From: Diphasiastrum complanatum
Lineage: Eukaryota; Streptophyta; Lycopodiopsida; Lycopodiales; Lycopodiaceae
DNA length: 64,000 nt
Assembly: GCA_029204225.1 (NCBI GenBank)
Contig: CM055100.1
Location: forward strand, 9,865,058 to 9,929,057
Reading direction: 5' to 3'
Shown here piece by piece: positions 1 through 10,118 of the stretch. The position numbers and the translations under genes are program-made. The notes below the pieces were generated by a model. It was not told the origin of the DNA. It did not search any database and saw only the letters and a program-made list of their open reading frames with translations. Within the stretch, counting starts at the first letter, position 1; each line of letters opens with the position of its first letter.

Positions 1-1875
1 CAAGCTGTATGTTCCTAATACCCAGCAAGTCTTGTATAACCGGGATAAAGTCTTTATCGAGGATCAGTTCATCGATATCAAATACTAGGATATTGTTCCA
101 AGAGAACCTTCATCACCTGTCATTGACATGACAATCCGGACTTCTGGCTCAAGCGTGTCCATCGTCGACCCACTACTTGACAACGAATCAGAGTGGTTCA
201 TCAGTCGATTCCACCCAGAAGATCAAGTCGAGTGCGCATACAACCCACAAGGTATACTCATGAGTCTGCATGTCTCTTGATACGAAAACCGACGACAGTC
301 GAAGAGACACTTAGCCAACCAGACTCTGATATCTGGAGAGAAGCTATGGACAGAGAGTATTCCTCTTTGATCAAGAACCAGACATGGTCACTAGTCGAAG
401 CTCTTATTGGCTGTCATATCATTGATTGCAAATGGATCTTTAAGATCAAATACAATGCCAATGGAGCAATTGATCAAAGGAAGGCAAGACTAGTAGCACA
501 AGGATTCACTCAGATCTCCAACGTCGACTACAATGAGACTTTCAGGTTAGTAGTCAAACATTCGTTGATCCGAGCCCTCTTATCTTACGTTGCAGCTGGC
601 AACCTCGAAGTACATCAACTTGATGTACAAACAACTTATCTGAATGGAGTTATACAAGAAGACATCTACATGATCCAGCCTGAAGGATACGTTCTGAAAG
701 GTATGAAGAATCATGTCTGTAAACTCCACAAAGCACTCTACGGCTTGAAACAGTCTGCCAGAGCTTGGTTTCAGAGGATCAACACATTCCTCATTGAGCA
801 AGGATTCCAACCAAGCACTGTTGATTGCAACGTCTATTCCAAGTCAGTGCAACGATCCTTCATTATCATCACCTTATACGTGGATGATACGTTGTTTTTC
901 AGCAACAATACCAATTTGGTTAAGGATTCTAAGCAGATGTTGTTTTCAGAGTTCGACATGACTGATTAGGACGAAGCTTAGTTCTGTCTAGGCATTCAGA
1001 TCCATAGAGATAGAGCAAGACGACTAATTTATATCACTCAACAAAGGTATCTTCATAATGTTCTTAATAGATACAATCTAATGAATTGTAAGTTAGCTCA
1101 CCAACCGATGGATCCAGGTCTGCATTTGTCAAAGGACCAATGTCCTCAGACCAAGCAAGAAGAAGAGCACATGAGAGAGTATCCTTATCGATCGATACTT
1201 GGATCTCTCATGTACGCAATAGTCTGTACAAGACCAGACATCTCTTTTTTTGTAATCTCACTCAACCAATATATGGCTAATCCTGGCATTATCCATTGGA
1301 AGGCTCTCATAAGAGTCATGAGGTATATTTGAGCTACCATGGACCAGTGCATCTGCTATGGAGAAGTCAGCAACGACAATCTTCATAAACTTAGTGGATA
1401 CTCTGATACAAGCTAGGGAGGAGATGTAGACAATCATAAGTCCACATCTGGATTTGCATTCTTCTTCAACGACGGTCCTATCTCATGGAACAGTCGTAAG
1501 CAAACCTCTATCGCACTTTCTTCTATAGAAGCATAATACATTGCTGCTTCTCAATCTATTAAGAAAGCGTTTTGGTTGAGAAATTTACTGTCAGACATTA
1601 ATTTGTATCAGTACAACCCCACAATTTTATTCTGTGATAATCAGAGTGCTATTGCCTTATCGGTCAACCCTAGATTTCACTCTAGGAGTAAGCACATTGA
1701 AATCAGATATCACTACATTAGGGGCAAGGTTCTCAACAAGAAGGTGAGCTTAACATACTGCAGAATGTAGGACATGGTTGCAGATATATTCACGAAGGCA
1801 TTAAGTGTTAATGCACACAACAGATTTTGTGCATTGCTTAGTCTGAAGATCAAGGCGTTCACAAATCCAGATTAA
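1..1875 (+). pseudogene. Ty1/copia pol, 3' part (integrase tail, RT, RNase H)
   Basis: This is the C-terminal part of a copia polyprotein, cut by the window edge. Bases 1-90 read as the integrase-RT linker in another frame. From about 193 a single frame carries the reverse transcriptase (KARLVAQGFTQ, HQLDVQTTYLNG, LHKALYGLKQSARAW, then the catalytic YVDD in LYVDDTLFF) and RNase H (KSTSGFAFFF, CDNQSAIALS, SKHIEIRYHYIR, ADIFTKAL). The frame is kept to the natural TAA at 1873-1875 but is interrupted by stops at 967, 979, 1330, 1414, 1534 and 1768 plus a frameshift before 193, so the copy is dead. A polypurine tract and LTR follow directly. Family assignment is firm; the lineage within copia is not determined. 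Confidence 0.93.
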
Positions 1876-1882
1876 GGGGGGT
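1872..1882 (+). other. Polypurine tract of the copia element
   Basis: TTAAGGGGGG lies immediately before the TGTTGG start of the LTR and overlaps the pol stop codon. It is the expected plus-strand primer of reverse transcription. Confidence 0.8.
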
Positions 1883-2902
1883 TGTTGGATTTATCTCCTC
1901 TACTCTCCTAAATCCTATTTTAATTTGCCTCCATTCATGCTGCATTTTTTACTCATGTTGTCGCACAGTCTGCATATTTACATGTAAAATAAGATAGGCA
2001 AAAAATGCGACTATCTATATAAATACAAGTAAATTTTCACATGCGAAAAAGACGAAAAATGCAACACTGTATATTTACACGTGATTTGTGACAGACAAAA
2101 AAGATGACATTGCCCTACAAAATGCCGAAGGTGCCCTTACGGAAAAACAAAGGCACCTTGTAAATCAAATCTTAAGGCATTTGTCAGAGTGTCGCATTTT
2201 TCGCATCTTCACCAACATTCATTTCAGCAAAGGCTGACGTCCTGACCTTCTCACGCTCATCCTATGCAACTGTGCTAACAGATTTGACAACGACAGCAAC
2301 CACCCACGATCTTCCACAAACAACACATCCACTTTGTACCTTCTTCATCTGCACACCTGTAAAATTATATATATATGTTGGATACCGTTTGTATATTCTA
2401 GACAGTGTGTAAAAGTAATAGCATCACAAGCTTATCAGAGATAGATGAAGTAGATGCCTTTGCGCATCAATTCTTTGCATTGTCAGTAATAGGTTTATTC
2501 CTTTCACAGATTGGATTAGCTTTGTGAAGCACGCGATTTTGTCCGCTATTGTCTTGTGCTCACCAGCATTATTGACCTGTATATTTTGCTATACTTAATC
2601 TGATAACAACTCTGCTTGTTCTGCGTTCATATTTGTGTCAATATTGCTATGTCTTTCTACATTCTGTCTGACTCTATTATTGCTCAATCTGGTAGTCTGT
2701 TCTTAGCGAATTATTACTAGTCTAGCTATTGGCGACTAATATTTAGTCTTGTCTTTTGTGACTAATTATCCCAGTCTAGCTCTTTGCGAATTGTTCGCGA
2801 CAATTAATTTGTCTAGCTGATCGCGACAAATTATCTTTCTGATGTTTTGTTGCTTTATGTTTGGCTACGTAATCAGATCGAACATGATTTCTATCACTAA
2901 CA
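1883..2902 (+). repeat. 3' LTR of the copia element
   Basis: The LTR starts with TGTTGG right after the polypurine tract. It holds repeated blocks around 1960-2100 (variants of AAAAATGCGAC...CTGTATATTTACA) that also occur in another LTR at 4060-4410, and a TATA-like run near 2367-2377. The 3' end is chosen at CTAACA (2897-2902), which pairs imperfectly with the TGTTGG start. No 5' LTR is in the window for comparison, so the end is uncertain. Confidence 0.6.
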
Positions 2903-3480
2903 TTCTGTTTGTTTTTTATAGGAGTAGTCATGCTTAGGGAAAGAGTGAGGTAGCTCATTCCGCTGTGCACGAACACATTCTGTTCGAGTTTGTTTCTCTC
3001 GAGTAGATAAATAAAAAATTTCACAATAAATACAGAGTACTTGTCAAACAAAAATTTCATGCATTAGAGAGTGGATGCCAGATAGTGCCTACGGTGGAAA
3101 ACTTCAGTTGAACCTCTCGGTCGAGGAGACTTGGTTTGAGTTCCTTAGTAAAGACTCGATTGAAGAGTTTGGTGGAAGAGAGTCGGTTCAAAACATTTGG
3201 ATGGAAGCCTCGGTGTTGACGTTCAGTTGGTTCTAGTAGTATACTAACTATCGGATATAGCATCGGATGTAAGATAGGAAGATGGTCATCAGATGTATTT
3301 CAATCAATATGAAGTAGTCAAACATCGAACAAAAAAGCGGATGTGATGAGGGATTGAGGAGCCGGATATAAAATATGGTGACTCTTGTCGGATGTAACTT
3401 TAGTTACAATTTAGAGACTTGTCGGATCTTCTGTTGGTTACAGTCTCGGATGTACTTGGTCATAAATGGATATGTCTCAA
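2903..3480. other. Spacer without a recognised gene
   Basis: Short open frames on the minus strand (2776-3060, 3057-3263) match nothing I recognise and have no domain motifs. From about 3240 there are repeated CGGATGT/CGGATAT words, perhaps a decayed short repeat. Confidence 0.5.
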
Positions 3481-3617
3481 GTTGTTTTATCTGCCACATG
3501 GGTAGGACACATGGCAAATTATGCAAACTTGGGGTTGCCATGTGGCAAACCACGTAGGCATACCATATGCTTGTGTGGAGAACCAATATGGCTCTACCAC
3601 ATAGGCTTGAGTGGACC

Positions 3618-3690
<73 letters not shown>

Positions 3691-3851
3691 TGTGTGTCGA
3701 AAATTGCCACATGGCAAGCCACATAGGCTTGCCACGTGTAAACCAAGTAGGCTTGGGACTTGCCACATGGAAAGCACGTAGGACTACCATAGGCTTGTGT
3801 TGCAGGCCACATAGGCATGTCATAGGTCTGCTATCTACCAAGCCTGTCACA
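3481..3851 (+). repeat. Satellite-like unit 1 with (GA)n core
   Basis: Built from variants of GCCACATGGCAAGCCACATAG and CATAGGCTTGTGTGG, with a long (AG)35 tract in the middle following GAGTGGACCTAG. It ends with CTATCTACCAAGCCTGTCA, the same closing motif as unit 2 (from about 5550). It is separated from units 2-4 (5233-6050) by an LTR, so the array was probably continuous before that insertion. Confidence 0.7.
3619..3688 (+). repeat. (AG)35 microsatellite
   Basis: Uninterrupted AG dinucleotides followed by a short (TG)n. Frames through it encode only ERERER or SLSLSL runs and are not genes. Confidence 0.97.
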
Positions 3852-5140
3852 GACTATTGGAATTTAATCTTACTCCTACTCTTCCTAATTGCCCTGCTTC
3901 CTTCTCTCAATTTTACTCTCTCAAATGAAACCTGCAGAAAATGAACTATTTTTCAACAGTCTGCATTTTTAGACTAATTGTCGCTACAGTCTGTATTTTT
4001 CCTCACAATTTCTAACAGGCAAAAAACCCGACATTGTCGCCTTTATTTTTGTGACACTTGTGTTCTCAGTTTTTAGGCCATTTCAAACACTTCCAAAAAT
4101 GCGAAAAATGCAACACTGCATTTTTACATGCAATTTCCGACAGGCGACAAAAAGCAAAAAAATGCGACACTGCATTTTTACATGCAGTTTTTGAAAGGCA
4201 ACAAAAAGCGAAAAATGCGACACTGCATTTTTTCATGTAATTTCTACCTTGGGAAAAAGCGAAAAACCTGACACTGTAATTTTACACGGGATTCTACACA
4301 GGCAAAAAACTTGACAGTGCAGTTTTACATGGAATTCTACACATGCAAAAAATGCCGACACTGTAGTTTTACACGGGATTCTACACAAGCAAAAAATTTG
4401 ACACTACAGAAATACATAGGATTTCTCAAGTTGTCTACGTCTTCACACTCCAGTAACAACTGTTCTAATTAGTCAGTCAATCAACTGTTAAGCGATCTTG
4501 TAAATGTAAAGCTAGAATAATACAAGATCTTCTAGTTGCTATAAATGTAAATGAGCGATTGAAGATAGGACAGATAAGTTATCATATATCAGAGGATAAT
4601 TTGACAGAGATCAAACGACCATAACGGGTCTTTCAGTAGCTGACTCCTCAGAGTTAGTGATTATAGAGAGAGATATATTCAGAACTTTAACAATTGATTT
4701 GAATATGTGAGTAGGATCACGCGCTTATCAGCGCAATTGTAGTGTGGTCTGATCGTTGTTACTACAACTTTATTATACAAATTTGCTACTGTTCTACATC
4801 TTTTGCATTCTTGTTGAATGAAATTAACTCTCACTCCTCTTACGCAAACATCATTATAAAGAGAAATGTATGGCATTCTCTAACGCCTAAATTATTTCTA
4901 CATTCTCTACATATTAGATTATCAGCATTAGAGAATTGCATGGCTGTCTCAAATGTCTAATCGTTTCACAATCTCTCTTTCACGACAGTCTAAGAATCCT
5001 ACACTTGTAATCTTATTCAACACATAAGAACAGTTCGTAATCTCCGTTCTCTAAGTAATCCACGATCCTGTTGAATATAGTTATTATTGTTCTTTCATTA
5101 TCATTATTGTTGTCTTTCATTTGTAGACATTCACCCAACA
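3852..5140 (+). repeat. Copia-type LTR between satellite units
   Basis: The left end (TATTGGAATTTAATC) resembles the start of the LTR at 1883 and the right end is CCCAACA, followed after 4 bp by a tRNA-iMet type primer site. The U3-like part (4060-4410) holds about six degenerate 55-60-bp repeats built on AAAAATGCGACACTGCATTTT and TACACGGGATTCTACACA, shared with the LTR at 1883. No coding sequence follows, so this is a solo LTR or an element deleted after its primer site. The left boundary is inferred by similarity only. Confidence 0.6.
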
Positions 5141-5144
5141 TATG

Positions 5145-5232
5145 TGGTATCAGAGCTGATAATTTCCATCTCACGAACCAATAAGATTGGTATTAGAGCT
5201 TCCTCTACGCCTACAAAAGTGGTATCAGAGCC
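5145..5232 (+). promoter_or_regulatory. Three copies of a tRNA-iMet type primer-binding motif
   Basis: TGGTATCAGAGC is at 5145-5156, TGGTATTAGAGC at 5188-5199 and TGGTATCAGAGCC at 5220-5232. The first has the right position to be the primer-binding site of the LTR ending at 5140. The other two are extra copies 43 and 75 bp further on. Confidence 0.65.
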
Positions 5233-5373
5233 AACACAGACTGCCATGTAGGCCTACCCCATGACAAGTCGTGCAAGCTTGGGGCTTGCCACATGGCAGT
5301 GGCAAACCATGTAGTTCTAGCATAGGCTTGCATGGCAAGCCAACCAGGCTCTACCACGTACGCTTGAGTGGAC

Positions 5374-5419
<46 letters not shown>

Positions 5420-6050
5420 GGGGCTCGAAAGTTGTCACATGGCAAGCCACGTAGGCCTGCTAGGTGGAAAACCATGTAGGCTTGGCACTGGCCTTGTAGC
5501 AAGCCACATAGGCCTACCATAGACTTGTGTAGTAGGCCACATAGGCCTACTATCTACCAAGCCTATCATAGGTTGGCACATGGCAAGCCACATGGCAAAT
5601 CATGTAAGCTTGGGGTTTGTCACATGGCAAACCATGTAGGCCTACCATAGGCTTGTGTGACAAGCCACAACCGAGCTCTACTATGTAGGCCTGAGTGGAC
5701 CCAGAGAGAGAGAGATATATAGAGAGGTGGGCTCGAAAGCTGACATGTGGCAAGCCATGTAGACCTACCATAGGCTTGCATGGCAGACCACATAGGCTTG
5801 CATAGGCCTCATGTCTGCCATGCAAACATGTTGTAAGTTGTCACATAGGCTTGCCATAGGCTTGTGTGGCAAGCCAACTAGGATTTGTCACATAGGCTTG
5901 AGTGGACCTAGAGAGAGAAAGCTGGGGCGCGCAAGCTACACGTGGCAAGAAGCGTAGGCCTACCACATGGAAAACCATGTAGGGTTGGAACTTCCCACGT
6001 CGTAAGACATGTAGGACTACCATAGGCTTGTGTAACAGGCCACATATGTA
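5233..6050 (+). repeat. Satellite-like units 2-4
   Basis: Three more units of the array seen at 3481-3851, roughly 5233-5573, 5574-5832 and 5833-6050. Each contains the GAGTGGAC(C/A)(T/C)AGAGAG junction: in unit 2 it leads into (GA)n at 5376-5416, in unit 3 into a shorter tract near 5705 and in unit 4 it is almost lost (near 5910). The flanking text repeats variants of CCACATGGCAAGCCACATAGG. Frames through it encode only low-complexity peptides. Confidence 0.75.
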
Positions 6051-6196
6051 GAAAAAGTAGTAATTATTCTTCCACGGAGAACACGATGAAAGTTTGAATA
6101 AATCAAACTAATATCAGTGTCTTCAAGTGGGTTTGTATATGATCTATGTACTAATAGAACAATTTTTGCTCTGAATGAATATGCGTGCAGAAATAA

Positions 6197-6340
6197 TGTT
6201 AGAAATCCATAAATCATAATATGGATGGATAGACTAGGATTTGATCCCAGAACCTCCCTCATACCGGATGGGATGCTCTACCACTGAACTATCCGCCTTG
6301 TTTGATAGAGCTCTCTAGAGTGTGGATTGATATTCCAACA
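6197..6340 (-). repeat. TRIM 3' LTR
   Basis: 144 bp, minus-strand termini TGTTGGAATATC and GATTTCTAACA, adjoining the polypurine tract at 6341-6353. It shares the whole sequence layout, tRNA-like part included, with the LTR at 6461-6605. Confidence 0.9.
6227..6297 (-). ncRNA. tRNA-like sequence in the TRIM 3' LTR
   Basis: The minus strand reads GGCGGATAGTTCAGTGG (A-box match, with a D-stem-like GTTC...GAGC pair) and later a T-arm, CTGGG / 7-nt loop / CCTAG. The acceptor arms pair poorly and the anticodon arm is irregular, so this is a tRNA-derived promoter-like block and not a functional tRNA gene. Confidence 0.75.
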
Positions 6341-6353
6341 CCCCCCCCCTCAA
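6341..6353 (-). other. TRIM polypurine tract
   Basis: On the minus strand TTGAGGGGGGGGG runs directly into the TGTTGG start of the 3' LTR. Confidence 0.85.
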
Positions 6354-6447
6354 GCCACACTTGGTTGGGGTCCTAGCTATCACCTGCCCCACAACTTGGG
6401 GGCCACCTAACCATGGCTTTGACACCATGAACTGTTAGGTCTAACTT

Positions 6448-6460
6448 GGCTCTGATACCA
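6448..6460 (-). promoter_or_regulatory. TRIM primer-binding site (tRNA-iMet)
   Basis: TGGTATCAGAGCC on the minus strand, complementary to the 3' end of initiator methionine tRNA and abutting the CTAACA end of the 5' LTR with no spacer. Confidence 0.9.
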
Positions 6461-6605
6461 TGTTAGAAATCCATAAATCATAATAAATAATGGATAGACT
6501 AGGATTCGAACCCAGGACCTCCCTCATACCGAATGGGATGCCCTTTTACTGAGCTATCTGCCCTGTTTGATAGTTCTCTCTAGAGTGTGGATTGATAATC
6601 CAACA
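6461..6605 (-). repeat. TRIM 5' LTR
   Basis: 145 bp, TGTTGGATTATC to GATTTCTAACA on the minus strand. It matches the other LTR along its length with scattered substitutions, which suggests an insertion of moderate age. Confidence 0.9.
6492..6563 (-). ncRNA. tRNA-like sequence in the TRIM 5' LTR
   Basis: The minus strand has TAGCTCAGT (partial A box) and at 6502-6512 a perfect B box, GGTTCGAATCC, within a T arm CCTGGG-loop-CCTAG. Its box B is better than in the other LTR while its box A is worse. This suggests a good ancestral pol III promoter in both LTRs. Confidence 0.75.
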
Positions 6606-7068
6606 TGTTAGAAATAAATGACTATGCTGAAGTTAATTCATAGGTTACTTTGACCCAAAAGGTCGAGATTTGTGTAACCATGAGTATTTAGTTATTTAGG
6701 CCATCTTAAATTTGTCTTAAGTTCAGTTGGACCCATGTACTGACTCGTGGGTCCTTAGGGGTCTAATTTGGTTTAGGGGATCTATCATGACTTTTGGGGA
6801 TAGAGATGAAAAGTAATGCTTCAAAAATGATGAGCAAGCAGTTTCTGGTATGTTCTCAGAGAACAAAGACGGAGAGTTTGCTAAACAGAAATCAGAAGAG
6901 AAAGAAACATACACAAATGGATTCCGCTGTTTATGGGCTGCAGGTGCTGCTTTGGTTTTACATGAAACTTCCTGCTACTACTGGTGGTGATGCCTTGTGC
7001 ACGAATGATTACAATCATGACGAAGAGACTATCACCCACATCTTGCTACGTGATACCACTTTTTCTAT

Positions 7069-7072
<4 letters not shown>
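6606..7072. other. Spacer; one unrecognised reading frame
   Basis: An open frame at 6794-7135 (+) of 113 codons ends in an ERERER tail from the (GA)n tract and shows no domain I recognise. I do not regard it as a gene. Confidence 0.4.

Positions 7073-7119
<47 letters not shown>
7073..7119 (+). repeat. (GA)n microsatellite
   Basis: About 23 perfect GA units following TTGAGAGAGA. Confidence 0.96.
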
Positions 7120-7121
<2 letters not shown>

Positions 7122-7641
7122 CAATGGGATTATAAATAGAATTATAACACTGAATGCTTCACAATGCAAATGAAGATTCTTCATTTAATGTTTCACAATA
7201 GAGTTTCTCAGCTCAGCGTCTCTTCCAAATACTAAATTTTTTAATTCTTCATTAATTATTTAATTTTTTAATATGACTGCATTCGATGGCCATGGAGGGA
7301 TCGGGACAGCCTCATGATTCCATCTGATGGCTGTGGAAAAATGTTTGCAGAAAAATGTAAACGATCCAAAGGCTCATTGTTTGCAAAAAACTGTAAACGA
7401 TCCAAAGGCTCATTGTTTGCAAAAAAAATGTAAGCATCGTGCCATACCTTTGATTTACAGCCCTTGCATTTGGCAAAGCTGTGCTTTGTGAAAACGTCTC
7501 CTCAATTTAGGAATTACTTTATTGAAAGAAAGATGGGAAAATCCATCATGAAGTACATGATTAAAGATTGATAAATTAAATGCCAAAATACAAACCTAAA
7601 TAACTGATCTAAATCTGCTTGAAAACTTAGGAAATTCGAGT
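7120..7641. other. Spacer with a short tandem repeat
   Basis: Near 7340-7430 a roughly 41-bp block (TGTTTGCAAAAAACTGTAAA then CGATCCAAAGGCTCAT) is repeated two to three times. No coding sequence is seen. Part of this stretch may be the 3' untranslated region of the minus-strand element that ends at 7642. Confidence 0.5.
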
Positions 7642-8424
7642 TTAAACGACACCAACAACATGGAAAACATCACTTTGTAGCGTTGAATACACCGGAAGTT
7701 GAGTAGGATGTCGTGAAGCAGCTGCACCAGCTGCATTACCACGACGAATTAACATTTGAGCTTGAATTAACATGTGAGCTTGAGCATGTTGTAAGGCAAT
7801 AGATACATGTTGTCGAAAGTAGGACACTATGATGGACAAAGGAAGTGCAAAATGACTTTTGACATATAGAACCGCACAATCATTGAGAAACTTGTCAAAT
7901 TTTTGATGCAGACATCCAAAAGTCTCAATAGCAAAAGGAATAAATGCCTCAGAAGGGTACCGATCCCGCTAGTCACGTTCTTTGTCAAGAGCCATGTGAT
8001 TGGCCGCCGCTCCTTGAGTGGTAGATGTCCGTTGTAAAAGATCAGGACAAGTCGGATCAACAATAACTACAACACCATCTTTGGAGAGGACAAGATCAAC
8101 ACGTCGACGAGAGGATTGTGACGTAGTAACTTGAAGGACATGCAGTTGTTCACGAAGAACATGGAAACCACTCTCGAAAGCGATTGTTGCCACCACATCT
8201 CAAATAGTATCATGTGAAGATATCCGATCACCACCAGAAGGACATCTCAGAAGATGCGTGCCCAAAGAGTCCAAAGCATGACCACAAGAACATTTGACAA
8301 TTCCAACTAATGATGGATGAGGGAGACCCAATCTTAGACGGATTGCTGCCAAGAAGAACTCAGAGGACATACGCAAATGAGAAAGAGTTGGACGTGCCAG
8401 CAACCAAACCCCGGCCTTAGGATG
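7642..8424 (-). pseudogene. RLE element CCHC finger and PD-(D/E)XK endonuclease
   Basis: In one frame: SSEFFLAAIRLRLGLP, then CSCGHALDSLGTHLLRC (Cys-Cys-His-Cys finger), GGDRISSHD, an in-frame TGA at 8200-8202, then the nuclease core RRVDLVLSKDGVVVIVDPT and, after an in-frame TAG, YPSEAFIPFAIETFG. The first nuclease aspartate is followed by the second at twelve intervening residues, as in the PD-X12-14-D motif of R2-type endonucleases, and a downstream K...Y...F.P segment matches the family layout. The frame ends at 7642. Confidence 0.75.
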
Positions 8425-10118
8425 GCCCCAAGACCAGGACCAGCAGAAGAAAACAAGTGTGTGCGAACGGCGTCCGAAGGAGAATCTCGGATCAACTGGG
8501 TGAAAAGGTAAGCATGCAATTCCTCAGACAAAGAGTGTTGTAAACACGGTTTTGAGTGAGTGATCAACGATTGAAAAGGGGGCATATGCGATTGAATGAC
8601 AGTCAACAATAAATCTCGAGCATCCCGTAGTGACCGTTGAAAACCTAGAGTACCTGTTTCCACATGTGCCACTGATTCAAAAAGGAGAGGGTGATCATCC
8701 TGCTGGAATTGAGAGACGAGTGCAGAAGCAACCAAAGCCCAAATTCCCAAATAACCAGCTGGAGCAACTTGTGTTGTAGAGGGTAAACCCAGCCCACCCG
8801 AAGAAGCAGGCAAAAATATTTGATGCTTGAGCAATATGCTATTGGAATGTTGCAAAGAATCTGTTGCAAGTAAGTTTTCCAAAATTTGTAATAAGGAATT
8901 ATCGAAGCCTTGAAGAAGCTGCATAATATCTGAAGAGAGAGGAAGACAACGAAGCAAATAACTAGGTCGCTGAGCAAAACAACGAGTCAGAATGGCGAAT
9001 GCAACTTGCATGTTGCCCAATTTTGGAAGTAAATCAGAATGCTGAATTTGTTGCTGTAAAACCTGCTGAACCATAGAATTGACATGAGCGGTTGAGCCGA
9101 TAAGTATTTCCAAAGCTTTGATACCATGTTCAGGTGTGGAGATATTCTCTGGAATAGGAAACCCGAAAGGAAGACCTTGTGGGCACCATGTTGTACACTT
9201 TGATAAATTGATAGAAAGCCCGAGTAGCAATAATTGTTCCTTAAAATGCAGAAAAGCAGGAAGAACATCCTTGGACGGCCCCACAATATGTGTGTCATCT
9301 ACGATGGAAGGCAAAAGACAAGAAGGGAAACTTGCAGAGGTTGAACGCAAGGCACGTAAGTGAGCAAGAGCAAACAAAGGACCACCAAGATGATCCCCTT
9401 GACGAGTGCCAGTTGCAGAAGGAATGACAGTGACATCTCCCAAGGAAGTAGTATGACTGTAATATAGTGGAGCTTCACGTGCGTAGAAAGTACGAACAAA
9501 AGGAATGAGTGAATGGAAAGGCTCACGCAGCTCTTGAAAGATGGCACTACGAAACATAGAATTGAAAGCATTTGTGACATCAACTTGTATAACAACCTTA
9601 TCTGGGTGAGCATCCAAAATAGCACGCAAAGCATGAACAACGATTTCACAGTCATCGAAAGTCGCACAACCAAACTGGAGTGGAGAGAAATGAGCTCGGA
9701 AATTATCACGAAACTGAAATGCAAGGTTACAAGCAACCAACTGATACAAAACGTCTCCCACAACAATAGGACGAACACCCCCAGAAGATTTGTCCAAGGC
9801 GATTAGGCGGGCTGAACTTAGAATAGTAGCAATTGACGAAGGAATGTGACCAATTGCAATGGAATTACACACTTGGAAAAGAAAACCAAAACCACTTGCC
9901 AAATCGTTGGGAGAAAGGCAATCACGAAAATGCTCAAAAACCCACCCAGTAGGACCACCGGCGAAGATGTGAGGACTATGAAGCAAAGCATTGAGAAAAT
10001 CAGGTTGGCCAAGCTGAAGGTCTGCATCCGGCTCAAAATCCTCAACAAATAAGGGTAACTCATCTCCAGTTTGCAGATGGAGGCGCTGTAGTGCCGAAAC
10101 AGTGTGAGTAGGAGGCAC
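8425..10118 (-). pseudogene. RLE element reverse transcriptase
   Basis: The longest uninterrupted frame of the element, about 565 codons of RT. Visible motifs in order are GGVRPIVVGDVLYQLVA, FGCATFDDCEIVVHALRAI, motif A VIQVDVTNAFNSMFR, motif B TGTRQGDHLGGPLFAL and the catalytic VDD in LPSIVDDTHIVGPS, so both active-site aspartates are kept. The part past about 8425 is out of frame: the true continuation (VWLLARPTLSHLRMSSEFF) is in the frame of the next entry. The apparent start codon is GTG and lies inside the polyprotein, so it is not a real start. Confidence 0.85.

Larger units (their letters stand above)
6197..6605 (-). mobile_element. Complete TRIM with tRNA-like LTRs
   Basis: A 409-bp non-coding LTR retrotransposon on the minus strand. 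Two LTRs of 145 and 144 bp (6461-6605 is the 5' LTR, 6197-6340 the 3' LTR) both read TGTTGG...CTAACA on the minus strand. The primer-binding site TGGTATCAGAGCC (6448-6460) touches the 5' LTR and a polypurine tract with nine G (6341-6353) touches the 3' LTR; the internal region is only 120 bp. It has no ORF, so it depends on enzymes in trans, as TRIMs do. Each LTR contains a 71-72-bp tRNA-like sequence. A clean target duplication is not seen. Confidence 0.9.

Noticed and set aside
3487-3850. Proteins made of SLSLSL or ERERER runs
   Set aside because: They are frames through (GA)n tracts on both strands, with no domain outside the tract.
6227-6563. Two tRNA genes on the minus strand
   Set aside because: Acceptor stems do not pair, the anticodon arms are irregular, and both lie inside LTRs of a TRIM. 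They are tRNA-derived blocks and not tRNA genes.
8334-8424. C-terminal end of the 594-codon RT frame
   Set aside because: The last 30 codons are out of frame; the conserved protein continues in the neighbouring frame, so this end is a frameshift artefact.
8645-9806. Further frames of 97-159 codons on both strands over the RT region
   Set aside because: They overlap the RT frame and lack its motifs: shadows only.
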